64,000 nucleotides of DNA from Corynebacterium hindlerae (GCF_014117265.1 NZ_CP059833.1:620001-684000); one strand, 5' to 3'. Numbered from the stretch's first letter, positions 42,925 through 53,805 are shown. The notes: generated from the letters alone by a model not told the origin. Translations and numbers: made by a program.

Positions 42925-43959
42925 CTAGCTCAGCACCGAACGGAACTGGATCGGATCCACATCGCTCGGTTTATCCGGAACGAACGTCGGATTCCGATCT
43001 TTATCCACGAGCACAGCACGCACACCTTCCACAAAGTTTGGCTGGCGGCGCAGCACGGAACCGATCGCATACTCATTGTGCAGGCCCTTTTCTACTGAGT
43101 CTGCTTCTTCGTTCGCGGTGTACAGCTCCACGGTAGCGACCATAGAGGCCGGGTTACCTGCACTCAGCAGATCCCATACCAGGTCCACGAACTCCTTATC
43201 CGCCTTACCCAAAGCTTCTTCAATGTCAGCCCACGTATCGTGGCCAAAGCACTCTTCGATCACCGCGAGATTGGCCTTGAGGAAGGACTCCTCTTCCAGA
43301 TCAGCGGCATACTTTTCTAGTGCCTCGTCCAGCGACTCCGCGATCAGCATTTCAGTGAACTGCTGCATGTCCTCGTGCGGCACATAATGCGTCGCCAGAC
43401 CCGTGTACAGCATGTCCGCGGCTGTAAGGCGGTAGCCGGTCACACCGGCAAACTTCGCGACCTCCGGCAGCGGACGCCCCTCCTGGCTCTCCACATGGGT
43501 GCTCATCCACGAAACTCCCACGTCAGGGACAAAGCCAATGGCCACTTCCGGCATCGCAGCGAACGCCTTCTCAGAAATCACGCGGTGGCTGCCGTGAGCA
43601 CTCACTCCCAAACCACCGCCCATCACCACACCATCGATAATCGCGACATACGGCTTAGGAAAGTTCGCGATCATCGCGTTCATGGTGTACTCAGCCTGCA
43701 GGAACTGATCCCCGAATTCGTGATTGCCTTCCACCGCCTTTTCCCGCACCACTTTGATGTCGCCGCCCGCGCAGAACCCTTTCTCCGAGTTCGAAGTGAT
43801 GATGACGCGATGCACCTCCGGGTCATCGCGCCACTCCTCCAGCTGCTCAGTGATAATGCGGACCATCTCTGGATCCAGCGCATTCAAGGCCTTCGGACGA
43901 TTAAGGGTCAAGACGCCGGTTGAGGCGCGGGTTTCAGTCAAAACTTCAGGTGTAGTCAT
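42925..43959 (-). CDS. Enoyl-CoA hydratase/isomerase family, probable 3-hydroxyisobutyryl-CoA hydrolase
   Basis: About 344 residues, crotonase fold. GVLTLNRPKALNALDPEMV at the N-terminus, oxyanion segments GFCAGGDIKVV (~63) and GVVMGGGLGVSAHGSHRV (~112), MPEVAIGFVPDVGVSW (~138). The long C-terminal part and the PDVG motif match 3-hydroxyisobutyryl-CoA hydrolases of valine breakdown (hydrolysis to 3-hydroxyisobutyrate and CoA) more than ordinary ~260-residue hydratases. No other valine-pathway gene is nearby. I use the ATG at 43959; a GTG two codons earlier is possible. Confidence 0.85.
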   Translation of the reverse strand: MTTPEVLTETRASTGVLTLNRPKALNALDPEMVRIITEQLEEWRDDPEVHRVIITSNSEKGFCAGGDIKVVREKAVEGNHEFGDQFLQAEYTMNAMIANFPKPYVAIIDGVVMGGGLGVSAHGSHRVISEKAFAAMPEVAIGFVPDVGVSWMSTHVESQEGRPLPEVAKFAGVTGYRLTAADMLYTGLATHYVPHEDMQQFTEMLIAESLDEALEKYAADLEEESFLKANLAVIEECFGHDTWADIEEALGKADKEFVDLVWDLLSAGNPASMVATVELYTANEEADSVEKGLHNEYAIGSVLRRQPNFVEGVRAVLVDKDRNPTFVPDKPSDVDPIQFRSVLS

Positions 43960-44049
43960 ACCCACGAGTGTGCCAGATTTTCGTGGTTCGAGTATCGGAA
44001 ATCAACGTGTTTATTGCTGCTTCAACTTGCTGGCTGCGAACCAGCGACT

Positions 44050-44144
44050 ACCCGATAGGGATTTGTTGTGCGTGGCAAATCCCTTCCCCTTCCTGACGCA
44101 AAAACCGAGGAGAATAGCTGGCCAAGGCGTAGGGATTAGGATCC
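44050..44144 (+). repeat. ACCCGATAGGG / TAATCCCTACGCC repeat, copy 2
   Basis: Begins ACCCGATAGGGATTTGTT as at 11441 and ends with AAGGCGTAGGGATTAGGATCC, the reverse complement of the second half of copy 1. AGGGATTTG also pairs with CAAATCCCT 10 nt later. It lies in the 267-bp gap between the crotonase-type gene and ppk2. Confidence 0.5.
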
Positions 44145-44178
44145 GGAAAACAAATGGCTATCAGCACTCGCAGGTATG

Positions 44179-44216
44179 AAAAAGCGCGGAAGGCGTACCC
44201 CTCCGCCTTCCGCGCT
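44179..44216 (-). terminator. ppk2 terminator
   Basis: AGCGCGGAAGGC and GCCTTCCGCGCT form a perfect 12-bp stem, followed on the minus strand by TTTTTC, 10 nt after the ppk2 stop. Confidence 0.9.
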
Positions 44217-44226
44217 CTATCAGGAC

Positions 44227-45075
44227 TTATTTGGACTTCTTCTTGTCCTTCTTAGCCACTTTCTTTACTTCCAGTTTTTCAGCGACATCGGGGACGTAGC
44301 GGAAATCGGAACGTGGCGGGCGCACGTAGTCATTGACGGACGCTGGGCGCTCTGGGATCTCCGGCATCGGGCGCTCGATCTTCTCGTAAGGGATGGTCGA
44401 GAGCAGGTGGCTGATGACGTTGATGCGGGAGCGCTTTTTGTCTTCGGATTCCACGGTGTACCACGGCGCGGACGGGATGTCGGTGTGAATGAACATCTCG
44501 TCCTTGGCGCGGGAGTATTCCTCCCACTTGGTGATGGACTGCAGGTCCATGGGGGAAAGCTTCCAGCGACGCAGCGGATCATTGCGGCGGGACTTGAAGC
44601 GCTTGACCTGCTCTTCATCGGAGACGGAGAACCAGTACTTGCGCAGTAGGATGCCGTCTTCCACCAGGAGACGCTCGAAGATCGGCGCTTGGTGGAGGAA
44701 GCGACGGTATTCCTGGGAGGTGCAGAATCCCATGACGCGTTCGACGCCACCGCGGTTGTACCAGGAGCGGTCGAAGATAACGATTTCGCCCTTGGTTGGC
44801 AGCTTTTCCACATAGCGCTGGAAGTACCACTGGCCCTGTTCACGGGAGTTCGGTGCCGGCAGCGCTTCGATGCGGCAGGTGCGCGGGTTCAGGTACTGGG
44901 TGATGCGCTTGATAGCGGACCCCTTACCTGCGGCGTCGCGGCCTTCCATGATGATGACCACGCGGGCGCCGGTCTCGACGACCCATTGCTGCATATCGAC
45001 GAGTTCAGCCTGGAGCCGCTTGAGCTCGGCTTCGTAGGCTTCTTTGGATAGCTTTGGTAGTTTGTTCTTTCCCAT
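44227..45075 (-). CDS. ppk2: Polyphosphate kinase 2
   Basis: 282 residues, class I PPK2. Walker A EGRDAAGKGSAIKRI (~45), lid region EALPAPNSREQGQWYFQRYVEKLP (~70-93) and FDRSWYNRGGVERVMGF (~100). It transfers phosphate between polyphosphate and nucleoside diphosphates (C. glutamicum PPK2 works mainly toward polyphosphate synthesis). A Lys-rich tail (VKKVAKKDKKKSK) may bind polyphosphate. Single gene with its own terminator. Confidence 0.94.
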   Translation of the reverse strand: MGKNKLPKLSKEAYEAELKRLQAELVDMQQWVVETGARVVIIMEGRDAAGKGSAIKRITQYLNPRTCRIEALPAPNSREQGQWYFQRYVEKLPTKGEIVIFDRSWYNRGGVERVMGFCTSQEYRRFLHQAPIFERLLVEDGILLRKYWFSVSDEEQVKRFKSRRNDPLRRWKLSPMDLQSITKWEEYSRAKDEMFIHTDIPSAPWYTVESEDKKRSRINVISHLLSTIPYEKIERPMPEIPERPASVNDYVRPPRSDFRYVPDVAEKLEVKKVAKKDKKKSK

Positions 45076-45113
45076 ATCTATCAGCCTACTTCCCCAGTTG
45101 CTTTAACCCTTAA

Positions 45114-45440
45114 TTATCCTTCTACTTTGAATTCCGCCATCTCGTCCCATTCAGTCTTGCCTGGGATGAGGGTGTTGATGATGGTTGGGGTTTCCACCAG
45201 CAGCTTCGGCATATCGACGCACGCCTGCTTGAAGTGCTCAGAAGAAACGTGCGCCTCGGCGGCATCATCCTTGAAGCCTTCGACGAGGATGAACACGTCT
45301 GGCTCGTCAGTGGATTTGTACCACTCGAAGAACAGGCAGCCGTCCTCAGCGCGGGTTGCGTTGGTGAAGGCGGCGACTTCCTCACGGAACGTGTCGACGA
45401 ACTCGGGGCGGACTTTGTATTTGACGTTGATGAGAATCAT
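45114..45440 (-). CDS. Antibiotic-biosynthesis-monooxygenase-type (putative quinol monooxygenase) protein
   Basis: 108 residues, one ABM barrel: ILINVKYKVRPEFVDTFREEVAAF, EDGCLFFEWYKSTDEPDVFILVEGFKDDAAEAHVSSEHFKQA. Small proteins of this type (YgiN/LsrG-like) act on quinols or autoinducer derivatives; no substrate can be read. It lies 38 bp upstream of ppk2 and 10 bp after the membrane hydrolase gene, both on the same strand, so it may be co-transcribed. Confidence 0.82.
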   Translation of the reverse strand: MILINVKYKVRPEFVDTFREEVAAFTNATRAEDGCLFFEWYKSTDEPDVFILVEGFKDDAAEAHVSSEHFKQACVDMPKLLVETPTIINTLIPGKTEWDEMAEFKVEG

Positions 45441-45450
45441 GGGAACCAGC

Positions 45451-47160
45451 CTAGTAAACTACCAACGCCTCGCGCAGGGGCTCCAGGTCACCCTCATATC
45501 CCGTGATAGCAGCGAGCCCATCGAGCACTTCCGAACCGTAGTTGTGGCCGTAGTAGGTGGGCACGCTCACCGAGTTCGCCATGTCCAAGGTCACCTGCCA
45601 GAACGTCACCACTGGCTGCCAGCTCATGCTAGGGTGCCGGCCAATCCCCGGCGATTCCCGCAACCAGTCGGGCTGCTCAAACAGCAGATTTGGCGACCAC
45701 CAGACGATCGGATCCGTGGCGTGCTGGATATAGAGGATACGCGGGCGATTCCAGGGGGCGGCGTCGTGAAGCATGCGCCCAATCTGCTGCGAGTTTTCCG
45801 CAAACCGCACCGTGGTACCGCCGCCATACTCCGGCGCGACTTCGCGGGTGCCGGGGTCGCGGCGCAGGCTTATCGACGCCCACAGCTCATTCGAGTTCGG
45901 CGGCCCTACCCACAACACGCCATCGAGCTGGCGGGTGATATCGCGCACCCCGTCGAAAGCTCCCTCCCCTTGGGTGGTTCCCAGCGATTCACCGAAGAGG
46001 TACAGCTCGGGGCGCTGCTCTGCTGGCAGGCTATCGCGCCAAGCAACAATCGCAGAGACCAGCGCCTTGCCGGATTCATGGACTTGAGTTTTGGAGGAAA
46101 TGAACTGCACCGGGGATGGCAGGTTTGAATATTGCATGGCCACTACAGCGGTATCTCCGCCATACAGCAGCTCGAAGGATTGCGCGGCCGTCGGATTTAC
46201 CCAGCCGGTACCCGTGGTCCCCGCGATCAAAACGGCTTTCCGTTCGTGCGCGTGGGTCCGGCGCAGGTCAGCAAGCAGCCGGGTTGTCTGCTCCGAGGGA
46301 TCCTCAGCTCCGCGCAACCCCGCATACATCCGAATTGGTTCCTTGGCAGGCTGACCGGTCACCCGCTCAATGTCGGCCTTGCTGGGCCCCATCGTGACAA
46401 AGCGAGAGCCCTGCGCGCCCAGGTCATCCCACCTATTGAAGGAATATTCGGAGCCGGACTTCAACGGGTCACTTGGGCGTTGTGCATCAGGGTCAGGAGA
46501 AGCATTCGTCACCGCAGCTCCCGACTCAAACACCCGAATGACGGTCCCGGGAATCACCGAGTCCACCAGCCACAGCCCGAGACTCAGGGCAACGAAACCG
46601 GCAATGATGGAATGGGCAGCTGCGGTCCAGTGGTCCGGGGCGATACGGGCTACAAAGCGCCCCAACTGCAACAACGCGTGGACAATGAGCAAGACGAGCG
46701 CCCACAGTCCTAACCCAATGGGAACGATTCCGAGGGCTTTCCACCCCAACTGCTGGGGCATGCCCATATATTCGTGTAGTTCACGTTGCCAGCGAATCGC
46801 TGACACAGAGATGTAGCTCGCCCACACCAAAACTAGGGCGAGCAGGACCAGTTCCAACCGAACCCTAGCTTTTTCAGAAAGAGCTGCCCATTCTTTGAAT
46901 GCCGCCCATTCCTCCTCTAGGGCGAATGCTTTGAGGAATTTATGGCCGAACACCGCAGCTACTTCCCTACCCCAGTTCCGCCAGTTCCAGCGCAAAAACA
47001 CCCCGAGCCCGTAGCCCGATGCAGCTGAAAAACCGCTGGCCACTGCTTGGAACAGCCAGCTTCGTGGCAGCAGCGATGGGGTCGCAGCCACGGCGAACAT
47101 GATGCCACCGAGGATCAAACCCCAGGAGTTGAGGCGTCCAGGTTTGAAAAAACCACCCAT
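45451..47160 (-). CDS. Membrane alpha/beta hydrolase (Abhydrolase_9 type)
   Basis: About 569 residues. The N-terminal half (~1-230) has five or six membrane segments, starting LNSWGLILGGIMFAVAATPSLLPRSW. The C-terminal soluble half (~255-565) is an actinobacterial alpha/beta hydrolase with nucleophile motif LYLFGESLGTTQGEGAF (~400), AGLRGAED, and IQHATDPIVWWSPNLLF as the probable Asp segment. Function unknown; such proteins are presumed cell-envelope lipid hydrolases. Start at 47160 (MGGFFKPGR) with GGGGAG upstream; a longer frame runs into the divergent promoter. Confidence 0.82.
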   Translation of the reverse strand: MGGFFKPGRLNSWGLILGGIMFAVAATPSLLPRSWLFQAVASGFSAASGYGLGVFLRWNWRNWGREVAAVFGHKFLKAFALEEEWAAFKEWAALSEKARVRLELVLLALVLVWASYISVSAIRWQRELHEYMGMPQQLGWKALGIVPIGLGLWALVLLIVHALLQLGRFVARIAPDHWTAAAHSIIAGFVALSLGLWLVDSVIPGTVIRVFESGAAVTNASPDPDAQRPSDPLKSGSEYSFNRWDDLGAQGSRFVTMGPSKADIERVTGQPAKEPIRMYAGLRGAEDPSEQTTRLLADLRRTHAHERKAVLIAGTTGTGWVNPTAAQSFELLYGGDTAVVAMQYSNLPSPVQFISSKTQVHESGKALVSAIVAWRDSLPAEQRPELYLFGESLGTTQGEGAFDGVRDITRQLDGVLWVGPPNSNELWASISLRRDPGTREVAPEYGGGTTVRFAENSQQIGRMLHDAAPWNRPRILYIQHATDPIVWWSPNLLFEQPDWLRESPGIGRHPSMSWQPVVTFWQVTLDMANSVSVPTYYGHNYGSEVLDGLAAITGYEGDLEPLREALVVY

Positions 47161-47304
47161 GGCTCCCCAGTGTAATCCGGCTGCAACTTCAGCAAATTGG
47201 AACAGGTGTTCTCTTTTCCCGCAGTTATGTCCGGCAGCCCAGCTAACGTTCACTTTATTCACAGCATTAGCAGTTCCACTGCACAGATTTCTAAGGAGCT
47301 TTCC

Positions 47305-47823
47305 ATGACTTACCCATCCCCTCAGCAGCAACCGGTTCGCAAGAAGGCCGGCTGCCTCACCTGGGGAGCAATCGTGGCTGGAGTCGTCATTTTTGTTGGT
47401 TCTTGCTCCGCGCTGATGAGCAGTACCAATGACTTTTCGAGCACGGCGCCTGCTTCACATTCGGTCGCGTCTCAGCCAGCGCCACTACTGCTTGAGGCAT
47501 CGGACATGCCACAGGTCACCAAGGAACAAAAATCCGCGCTGCGCAAAGCCGAAACCTATTCAACGATGATGCACATGTCCAAGCAGGGAATCTATGACCA
47601 GCTCACCAGCCAGTACGGTGAAAAGTTCTCACCGGAAGCCGCCCAGTATGCGATAGAGAACCTACAGGCCGACTACTACAGCAACGCGTTGGAGAAAGCG
47701 AAGTCCTATCAAGACAGGATGGCCATGTCACCGGACGCGATCTATGACCAGCTGGTCTCCGAGTACGGTGAGCAATTCACGCCCGAGGAGGCCCAATACG
47801 CGGTGGACAACTTGGAGCCTTAG
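47305..47823 (+). CDS. Ltp-family surface lipoprotein with two repeats
   Basis: 172 residues. The N-terminus has a cationic KKAGCLTWG segment, a membrane segment and a lipobox-like VGSC at ~34. The exported part carries two ~47-residue repeats of the host-cell surface-exposed lipoprotein (Ltp) family: SALRKAETYSTMMHMSKQGIYDQLTSQYGEKF and NALEKAKSYQDRMAMSPDAIYDQLVSEYGEQF. The founding member, from phage TP-J34, blocks DNA injection by related phages; corynebacterial homologues are chromosomal. AAGGAG precedes the ATG. It converges with the ABC-F gene (4 bp apart). Confidence 0.82.
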   Translation: MTYPSPQQQPVRKKAGCLTWGAIVAGVVIFVGSCSALMSSTNDFSSTAPASHSVASQPAPLLLEASDMPQVTKEQKSALRKAETYSTMMHMSKQGIYDQLTSQYGEKFSPEAAQYAIENLQADYYSNALEKAKSYQDRMAMSPDAIYDQLVSEYGEQFTPEEAQYAVDNLEP

Positions 47824-47827
47824 CCGG

Positions 47828-49621
47828 CTATTCCAGCTCTTCGCCGAGCTCCATCCACTGCATTTCCAGCTCCTCCAGCTGGGAGTTCAACTCTGTGAAC
47901 TCAGTGTTGAGGTTGGTCAGAGCTTCGGTATCCACGGCTTCCGCAGCTGCTGCCATCTTGTCATTTACGGTGGCTACGGACGCACGAAGTTTATCCATCT
48001 TGCGTTCCAGGGTGTTCATCTCTTTGACGATGCGCCGGTGCGTCGCCGCGTCTACCTTGGGTTCTTCGCGAACCGTATCAGTCTTCTCCCCCAGGTCAAT
48101 CACCCCGCCTTGGGATGCTGCCAGGGCGGATCGGCGCGATAGGTACTCTTCGATGCCACCGGGCAGGTTGGTGAGTTTCCCGTCGCCAAACAACGCCCAG
48201 GTGGAATCACAAATACGCTCGATCAGGTAACGATCGTGAGAAATGACCACCAGGGTGCCGGGCCAGGAGTCCAGCAGGGACTCCAGCTCTTGCAGCGTAT
48301 CGATGTCCAGGTCATTGGTGGGCTCGTCCAGCAGCAGCACATTCGGCTCAGCCATAAGCACGCGGGTGAGCTGCAGGCGGCGGCGCTCGCCACCGGAGAG
48401 GTCTCCCACTGGGGTGCGCTGGCGCTTCGCGGAGAACCCGAGTCGTTCTGCCAGCTGGGAGGCAGACAGTTCCTTCTTGCCGAATTGCACGTACGTCGCT
48501 ACCTGCTCGACGGCGTCGAGCAGCCGCAGGGATGGATCCAAGTCATCGAGTTCCTGACGTAGCCACCCCAGTGCGACGGTCTTGCCCTCAATGCGACGTC
48601 CGGTGGTGAGCGGGTGCTCGCCCGCCAGCGTGCGCAGCAGGGTGGTTTTGCCGGACCCGTTGACGCCGACGAGGCCGATGCGTTCGCCCGGCGCGAGTCG
48701 CCACGTAAGGTCTTCCACCAGCACGCGGCCGTCCAGGGTGGATACTGTAGCGTCCTCTAGCTCGATGACGACCTTGCCCTGGCGTTTCTTGGAAAAGGCC
48801 ATCAGCTCAACGCTGTCACGTGGGGCCGGCACGTCTGCGATGAGAGCTTCGGCTGCTTCGATGCGGTAGCGCGGTTTGGAGGTGCGGGCGGGTGCGCCGC
48901 GGCGCAGCCACGCCAGTTCCTTGCGGGCCAGGTTTTGGCGACGCTGCTCGATGGCGTCGGCTTGACGAGCGCGTTCGGCGCGGGCGAAGGTCCAATCGTT
49001 GTAGCCACCTTCGTAGGTGTCGACAACGCCGTCGTGGACTTCCCACGTGCGAGTGGCGACAGTGTCAAGGAACCAGCGGTCGTGGGTAACCACCACGATG
49101 GCCATCTTGGTCTTGAGCAAGTAGGAGGCGAGCCATTGGACGCCTTCCACGTCGAGGTGGTTGGTGGGCTCGTCGAGCACGATCAGGTCAAGATCCTGCA
49201 CCAGCGCAGCCGCCAGATTCGTGCGACGGCGCTCCCCACCCGAGAGCTCCCCTACCGGCGTATCGAGCCCCAGGTCAGCAATCCCCAGGCCACCCAGCAC
49301 CTCACGCACCTTCGGGTTCGACGCCCACTCGAAGGTCTGCAGACCGAGGGGCTGCAGGACCACCTGCCCTACCGTCGCTGCCGGGTCGAGCTCTGCACGC
49401 TGCGTAACGACGGCCATCCTCAGTTGCGAATTGTGCGACACGCGCCCCTCATCCGGCGGTTCAATCCCGGTGAGGACTTCTAGCAGTGTCGTTTTGCCGC
49501 CACCGTTGAGGCCCACAACGCCGATGCGGTCCCCGGTCTGGATCCCGAGCGAGACGCCATCGAGGAGGGTTTTCAGTCCGAAGGACTTGGTGACATTTTC
49601 AAGATTGATCAGGTTTGCCAT
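47828..49621 (-). CDS. ABC-F family ATPase (Uup-like)
   Basis: 597 residues with two ABC domains and no membrane part. First domain: GLNGGGKTTLLEVLTG (~38), LSGGERRRTNLAAALVQDLDLIVLDEPTNHLD. Second: GVNGSGKTTLLRTLAG (~325), LSGGERRRLQLTRVLMAEPNVLLLDEPTNDLD. A C-terminal coiled coil (~520-597, KEMNTLERKMDKLRASV...) is as in Uup. ABC-F proteins act on the ribosome or DNA, not in transport. It is the last gene of the rpf2-ksgA-ispE-abcF series, 14 nt after ispE. Confidence 0.92.
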   Translation of the reverse strand: MANLINLENVTKSFGLKTLLDGVSLGIQTGDRIGVVGLNGGGKTTLLEVLTGIEPPDEGRVSHNSQLRMAVVTQRAELDPAATVGQVVLQPLGLQTFEWASNPKVREVLGGLGIADLGLDTPVGELSGGERRRTNLAAALVQDLDLIVLDEPTNHLDVEGVQWLASYLLKTKMAIVVVTHDRWFLDTVATRTWEVHDGVVDTYEGGYNDWTFARAERARQADAIEQRRQNLARKELAWLRRGAPARTSKPRYRIEAAEALIADVPAPRDSVELMAFSKKRQGKVVIELEDATVSTLDGRVLVEDLTWRLAPGERIGLVGVNGSGKTTLLRTLAGEHPLTTGRRIEGKTVALGWLRQELDDLDPSLRLLDAVEQVATYVQFGKKELSASQLAERLGFSAKRQRTPVGDLSGGERRRLQLTRVLMAEPNVLLLDEPTNDLDIDTLQELESLLDSWPGTLVVISHDRYLIERICDSTWALFGDGKLTNLPGGIEEYLSRRSALAASQGGVIDLGEKTDTVREEPKVDAATHRRIVKEMNTLERKMDKLRASVATVNDKMAAAAEAVDTEALTNLNTEFTELNSQLEELEMQWMELGEELE

Positions 49622-49635
49622 GGTAAGAGGTCATT

Positions 49636-50535
49636 CTAGTCCACGTGTGCGCCGGCAGCGGGCCCCTGGGCCACTGTGGTCGCGGTGGCCACCCCAGCAT
49701 CCAGCACATAGTCCGCTACTTCGGCGGCGTGTTCCGCTGACTCGCACAAGAAAGCCACAGTGGGCCCAGAGCCTGACACGATTCCGCGCAGAGCTCCGGC
49801 CTGTTCACCTGAGTGAATAGTTTTGCGTAGCGCAGGCATGAGTGACAGCGCCGGCGCCTGCAGATCGTTAGCCAGGTGGGGTGCTACCTGCTTTGGGTCG
49901 CCCGTGAGCAGTGCCGCGGCCAACTCATTACTGCCAGTAGCGCGGGGCATGTCGGGTTTCGCATCCCGCATGGCGTCCAGGGTGTGAAACACCTTCGGCG
50001 TCGATAAGCCAGCGCTATTGAAGGCAAGCGCCCAATGGTAGCTACCCCGTGAGAGCACCGGCACCAGGTTCTCCCCACGGCCCGTCCCTAGCATTGTGCC
50101 GCCGAGCAGGGTGAACGGAACGTCGGAGCCGAGCTGTGCAGCAATGTCCAGCAGTTCGGCCTCCTCAAGGCCGGCATATGTGTTCATTGCGCGCAGGGCC
50201 GCCGCCGCGTCCGCCGATCCGCCAGCCATCCCACCGGCGGTAGGGATCCCCTTGTGCAGGTGCACGTCGACGGCCGGGAGCTGTGCGCGGGTCGCCATCA
50301 GGTCGATAGCCCGCCACACCAAATTATCCGGAGTGGTCGGCACCGATGCCGCTCCTAAGCCCGTAACGTTGAACGACTGCACGGTGCCTGGATCCCCAGC
50401 CACTGGGGTGATCTCCAGGCGGTCCTTGAGCGACAGCGACTGAAACACCGTTTCCAGCTCGTGGTACCCGTCCTCGCGGGCATCGCCGACACCTAAGTAC
50501 AGGTTGACTTTCGAGTGTGCGTAGGCGGTGATCAT
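49636..50535 (-). CDS. ispE: 4-Diphosphocytidyl-2-C-methyl-D-erythritol kinase
   Basis: 299 residues, GHMP kinase of the MEP isoprenoid pathway. [22 protein letters not shown] at the N-terminus, the ATP loop [21 protein letters not shown] (~97) and [16 protein letters not shown] (~250). It phosphorylates CDP-methylerythritol. Its start overlaps the ksgA stop by 4 nt; the ksgA-ispE pairing is common in bacteria. Confidence 0.96.
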   Translation of the reverse strand: MITAYAHSKVNLYLGVGDAREDGYHELETVFQSLSLKDRLEITPVAGDPGTVQSFNVTGLGAASVPTTPDNLVWRAIDLMATRAQLPAVDVHLHKGIPTAGGMAGGSADAAAALRAMNTYAGLEEAELLDIAAQLGSDVPFTLLGGTMLGTGRGENLVPVLSRGSYHWALAFNSAGLSTPKVFHTLDAMRDAKPDMPRATGSNELAAALLTGDPKQVAPHLANDLQAPALSLMPALRKTIHSGEQAGALRGIVSGSGPTVAFLCESAEHAAEVADYVLDAGVATATTVAQGPAAGAHVD

Positions 50536-51419
50536 TGGGTGACTCCGGCAAGCCGAACGAAGTCCGCGACGCCTAGTTTCTCGCCGCGTTCGCTGGGAGC
50601 GATACCCGCCGCGACCAGCGCTGCCTCGGCCTGCGCACCACCTCCGAAGTGACCGCTCAGCGCCGCCCGGAGGGTCTTGCGGCGTTGCGCAAACGCGGCG
50701 TCGATCAGCGGAAACACTTTCGCGCGAGTCTCATCATTGAGGGGCCACGGCTCATCGCCCGCTGCGAAACGATCGATGCGCACCAAACCGGACTCGATCT
50801 TCGGCGCAGGCCAGAACACATTTCTACCGATGGATCCTGCGCGGCGAACCTCACCGTAGAACGCGGCCTTCACACTCGGCACACCGTAAATCTTTGATCC
50901 AGGGGTCGCAGCTAACCTGTCCGCCACCTCGGCCTGCACCATCACCAACACGCGGGTGATGGACGGAAATTCGGCGAGCAGGTGCAGTAGCACGGGAACA
51001 GAAACGTTGTAGGGCAGGTTTGCGACCAGCGCCGTCGGCATCGGTGCACCCGCAGCCTCGAAATCTCCAGTACTGACCTGGAGCGCATCTTTCAGAATGA
51101 TCCGCAGGTTGTCCGCATAATCGGGGGCTCGCCACGCCACGGTGTGCGGCAGCTCCCCGGCCAGGCGTGGATCGATCTCCACCGCGGTCACATCTTTGAC
51201 GGTGTCAAGGAGTGCGAGAGTGAGCGAGCCCAAGCCCGGGCCTACCTCCACCACGTGGTCGTGCTCGCTGACATCCGCAGCGGCGACAATCATCCGAACC
51301 GTGTTGGGATCGTGCACAAAATTCTGGCCCAGCTTCTTGGTCGGGGTGACATCGAGTTTTTCAGCAAGTTGCCGAATTTCCACCGGACCTAACAGCTGAG
51401 CCAAAGCGCGTGATTCCAT
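50532..51419 (-). CDS. ksgA: 16S rRNA (adenine1518/1519-N6)-dimethyltransferase
   Basis: 295 residues. Typical N-terminus [21 protein letters not shown]-binding [17 protein letters not shown] (~57), the [15 protein letters not shown] catalytic motif (~133) and [16 protein letters not shown] (~205). It dimethylates the 3' helix 45 adenines of 16S rRNA during small-subunit maturation. Overlaps ispE by 4 nt; rpf2 ends 23 bp upstream. Confidence 0.96.
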   Translation of the reverse strand: MESRALAQLLGPVEIRQLAEKLDVTPTKKLGQNFVHDPNTVRMIVAAADVSEHDHVVEVGPGLGSLTLALLDTVKDVTAVEIDPRLAGELPHTVAWRAPDYADNLRIILKDALQVSTGDFEAAGAPMPTALVANLPYNVSVPVLLHLLAEFPSITRVLVMVQAEVADRLAATPGSKIYGVPSVKAAFYGEVRRAGSIGRNVFWPAPKIESGLVRIDRFAAGDEPWPLNDETRAKVFPLIDAAFAQRRKTLRAALSGHFGGGAQAEAALVAAGIAPSERGEKLGVADFVRLAGVTQ

Positions 51420-51442
51420 GCTTTAAGAATCTACCGCAGGTG

Positions 51443-52597
<1,155 letters not shown>

Positions 52598-52804
52598 TCA
52601 CATTCGCTTGAAGGACTTACAGTGCGCGACCGGACGAAGAATAACAATCCGGCCCCATTCTTTGTCACGGTACGGTAACAACCCGCTGAAGTCCAGCACT
52701 TTTTCGTTGCTTCTTAAATCACGCGAGTGTTAGTTCAGCTCGAAATATAACAATTCACAACTCAATTAACACGCGACCTCGCGATTTAAAAACCTGTGAT
52801 GTTG

Positions 52805-53644
52805 CTAATAATCCAGCCCGTAGACCCGATCAAAGGTCACATTAACCGCAGCTACCACATCGCGCGGATCCTCCCCGCGAGCCTCAGCAAGGCACAACGC
52901 GGTGTGGCCGACGAACGCTGGCTCATTGCGGCCACCACGGTACGGCTCCGGAGTCATATAAGGAGCGTCAGTTTCTATGAGGAACTGCCCCTGCGGTGCC
53001 AGTCGCGCAACCTCACGCAGTTCGTCGTTGCGCTTAAAAGTGAGGTTTCCGGCGAAACTCAACACGTACCCGCGCTCCAGCGCCTCTTTCGCAACGTCAA
53101 GTGGCGAGGAAAAACAATGCAGGATGGTCTCTTTTGGTGCGGGTGCATCCTCTAGCACGCGAAGCAACTCCTGATCAGCCTCACGGTTGTGGATCATCAG
53201 CGCCTTTCCTGAAGACACAGCAAGGTCAATGTGCCAGCGCAGCGCTTCCTCTTGCGCATCGAGCGGCGCGCAGGTATCGGATTTATCGATCCAGTAGGTG
53301 TCCAGGCCGGTCTCGCCAATCGCGACGCACCGCGGGTCAGCAGCCATGTCGGTGAGCTGCTGCTTGACGACGTCATTCAGCTCTAACGCACGGGTCGGAT
53401 GGATCGCACAGGCCGCATACACCCGTTCATGGTTCCGGGCCGCCTCCAGGGCGAGCTCGGCTTCTTTGATGCCATCTCCAACGGTGCAGATTTTATCGAC
53501 ACCGGCAGCAACAGCGCGGTCAACAAGCTCCCTCACTTCCTCTTCGGTGGTGGCGCCACACGACGCGAGGTGCGTGTGCGCATCCACTAGGCCAGGGAGA
53601 AAGTCGGCAGGTTCAGGCTTCGGTCGAGGTTTCTTCTTAGACAC
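52805..53644 (-). CDS. tatD: TatD-family metal-dependent hydrolase
   Basis: 279 residues. Metal-site motifs: GLVDAHTHLASC (~18), AIGETGLDTYW (~107), LMIHNREAD (~147), ILHCFSSPLDVA (~170) and FLIETDAPYMTPEPYRG (~215). TatD proteins are 3'-5' DNases or D-aminoacyl-tRNA deacylases. The C(x)SS form of the loop, rather than FSG, is usual in this group. It lies between metG and rpf2, a common order. Confidence 0.94.
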   Translation of the reverse strand: MSKKKPRPKPEPADFLPGLVDAHTHLASCGATTEEEVRELVDRAVAAGVDKICTVGDGIKEAELALEAARNHERVYAACAIHPTRALELNDVVKQQLTDMAADPRCVAIGETGLDTYWIDKSDTCAPLDAQEEALRWHIDLAVSSGKALMIHNREADQELLRVLEDAPAPKETILHCFSSPLDVAKEALERGYVLSFAGNLTFKRNDELREVARLAPQGQFLIETDAPYMTPEPYRGGRNEPAFVGHTALCLAEARGEDPRDVVAAVNVTFDRVYGLDY

Positions 53645-53711
53645 GGCTCCCCATCCTAGCCGTACTTTCCATCGCCCACAGTCTGCTGCTCTCGTCCCTA
53701 TAACGCGAAAA

Positions 53712-53805
53712 CCCGGGAAGCATTTCCCGGGTTTCGGCCAGTTTAGTGGCTTCAGATATGCTTTTTCTCTGTTTTTCCTCCGAGATCCGGGAAATGCTTC
53801 CCGGG
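53712..53805. repeat. REPIN-like element, copy C
   Basis: Arms CCCGGGAAGCATTTCCCGGG (53712-53731) and TCCGGGAAATGCTTCCCGGG (53786-53805), again 54 nt apart, although the spacer sequence has diverged from copies A and B. Each arm is a self-complementary hairpin followed by TTT, so it can terminate metG. It lies between metG and tatD. Confidence 0.83.
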
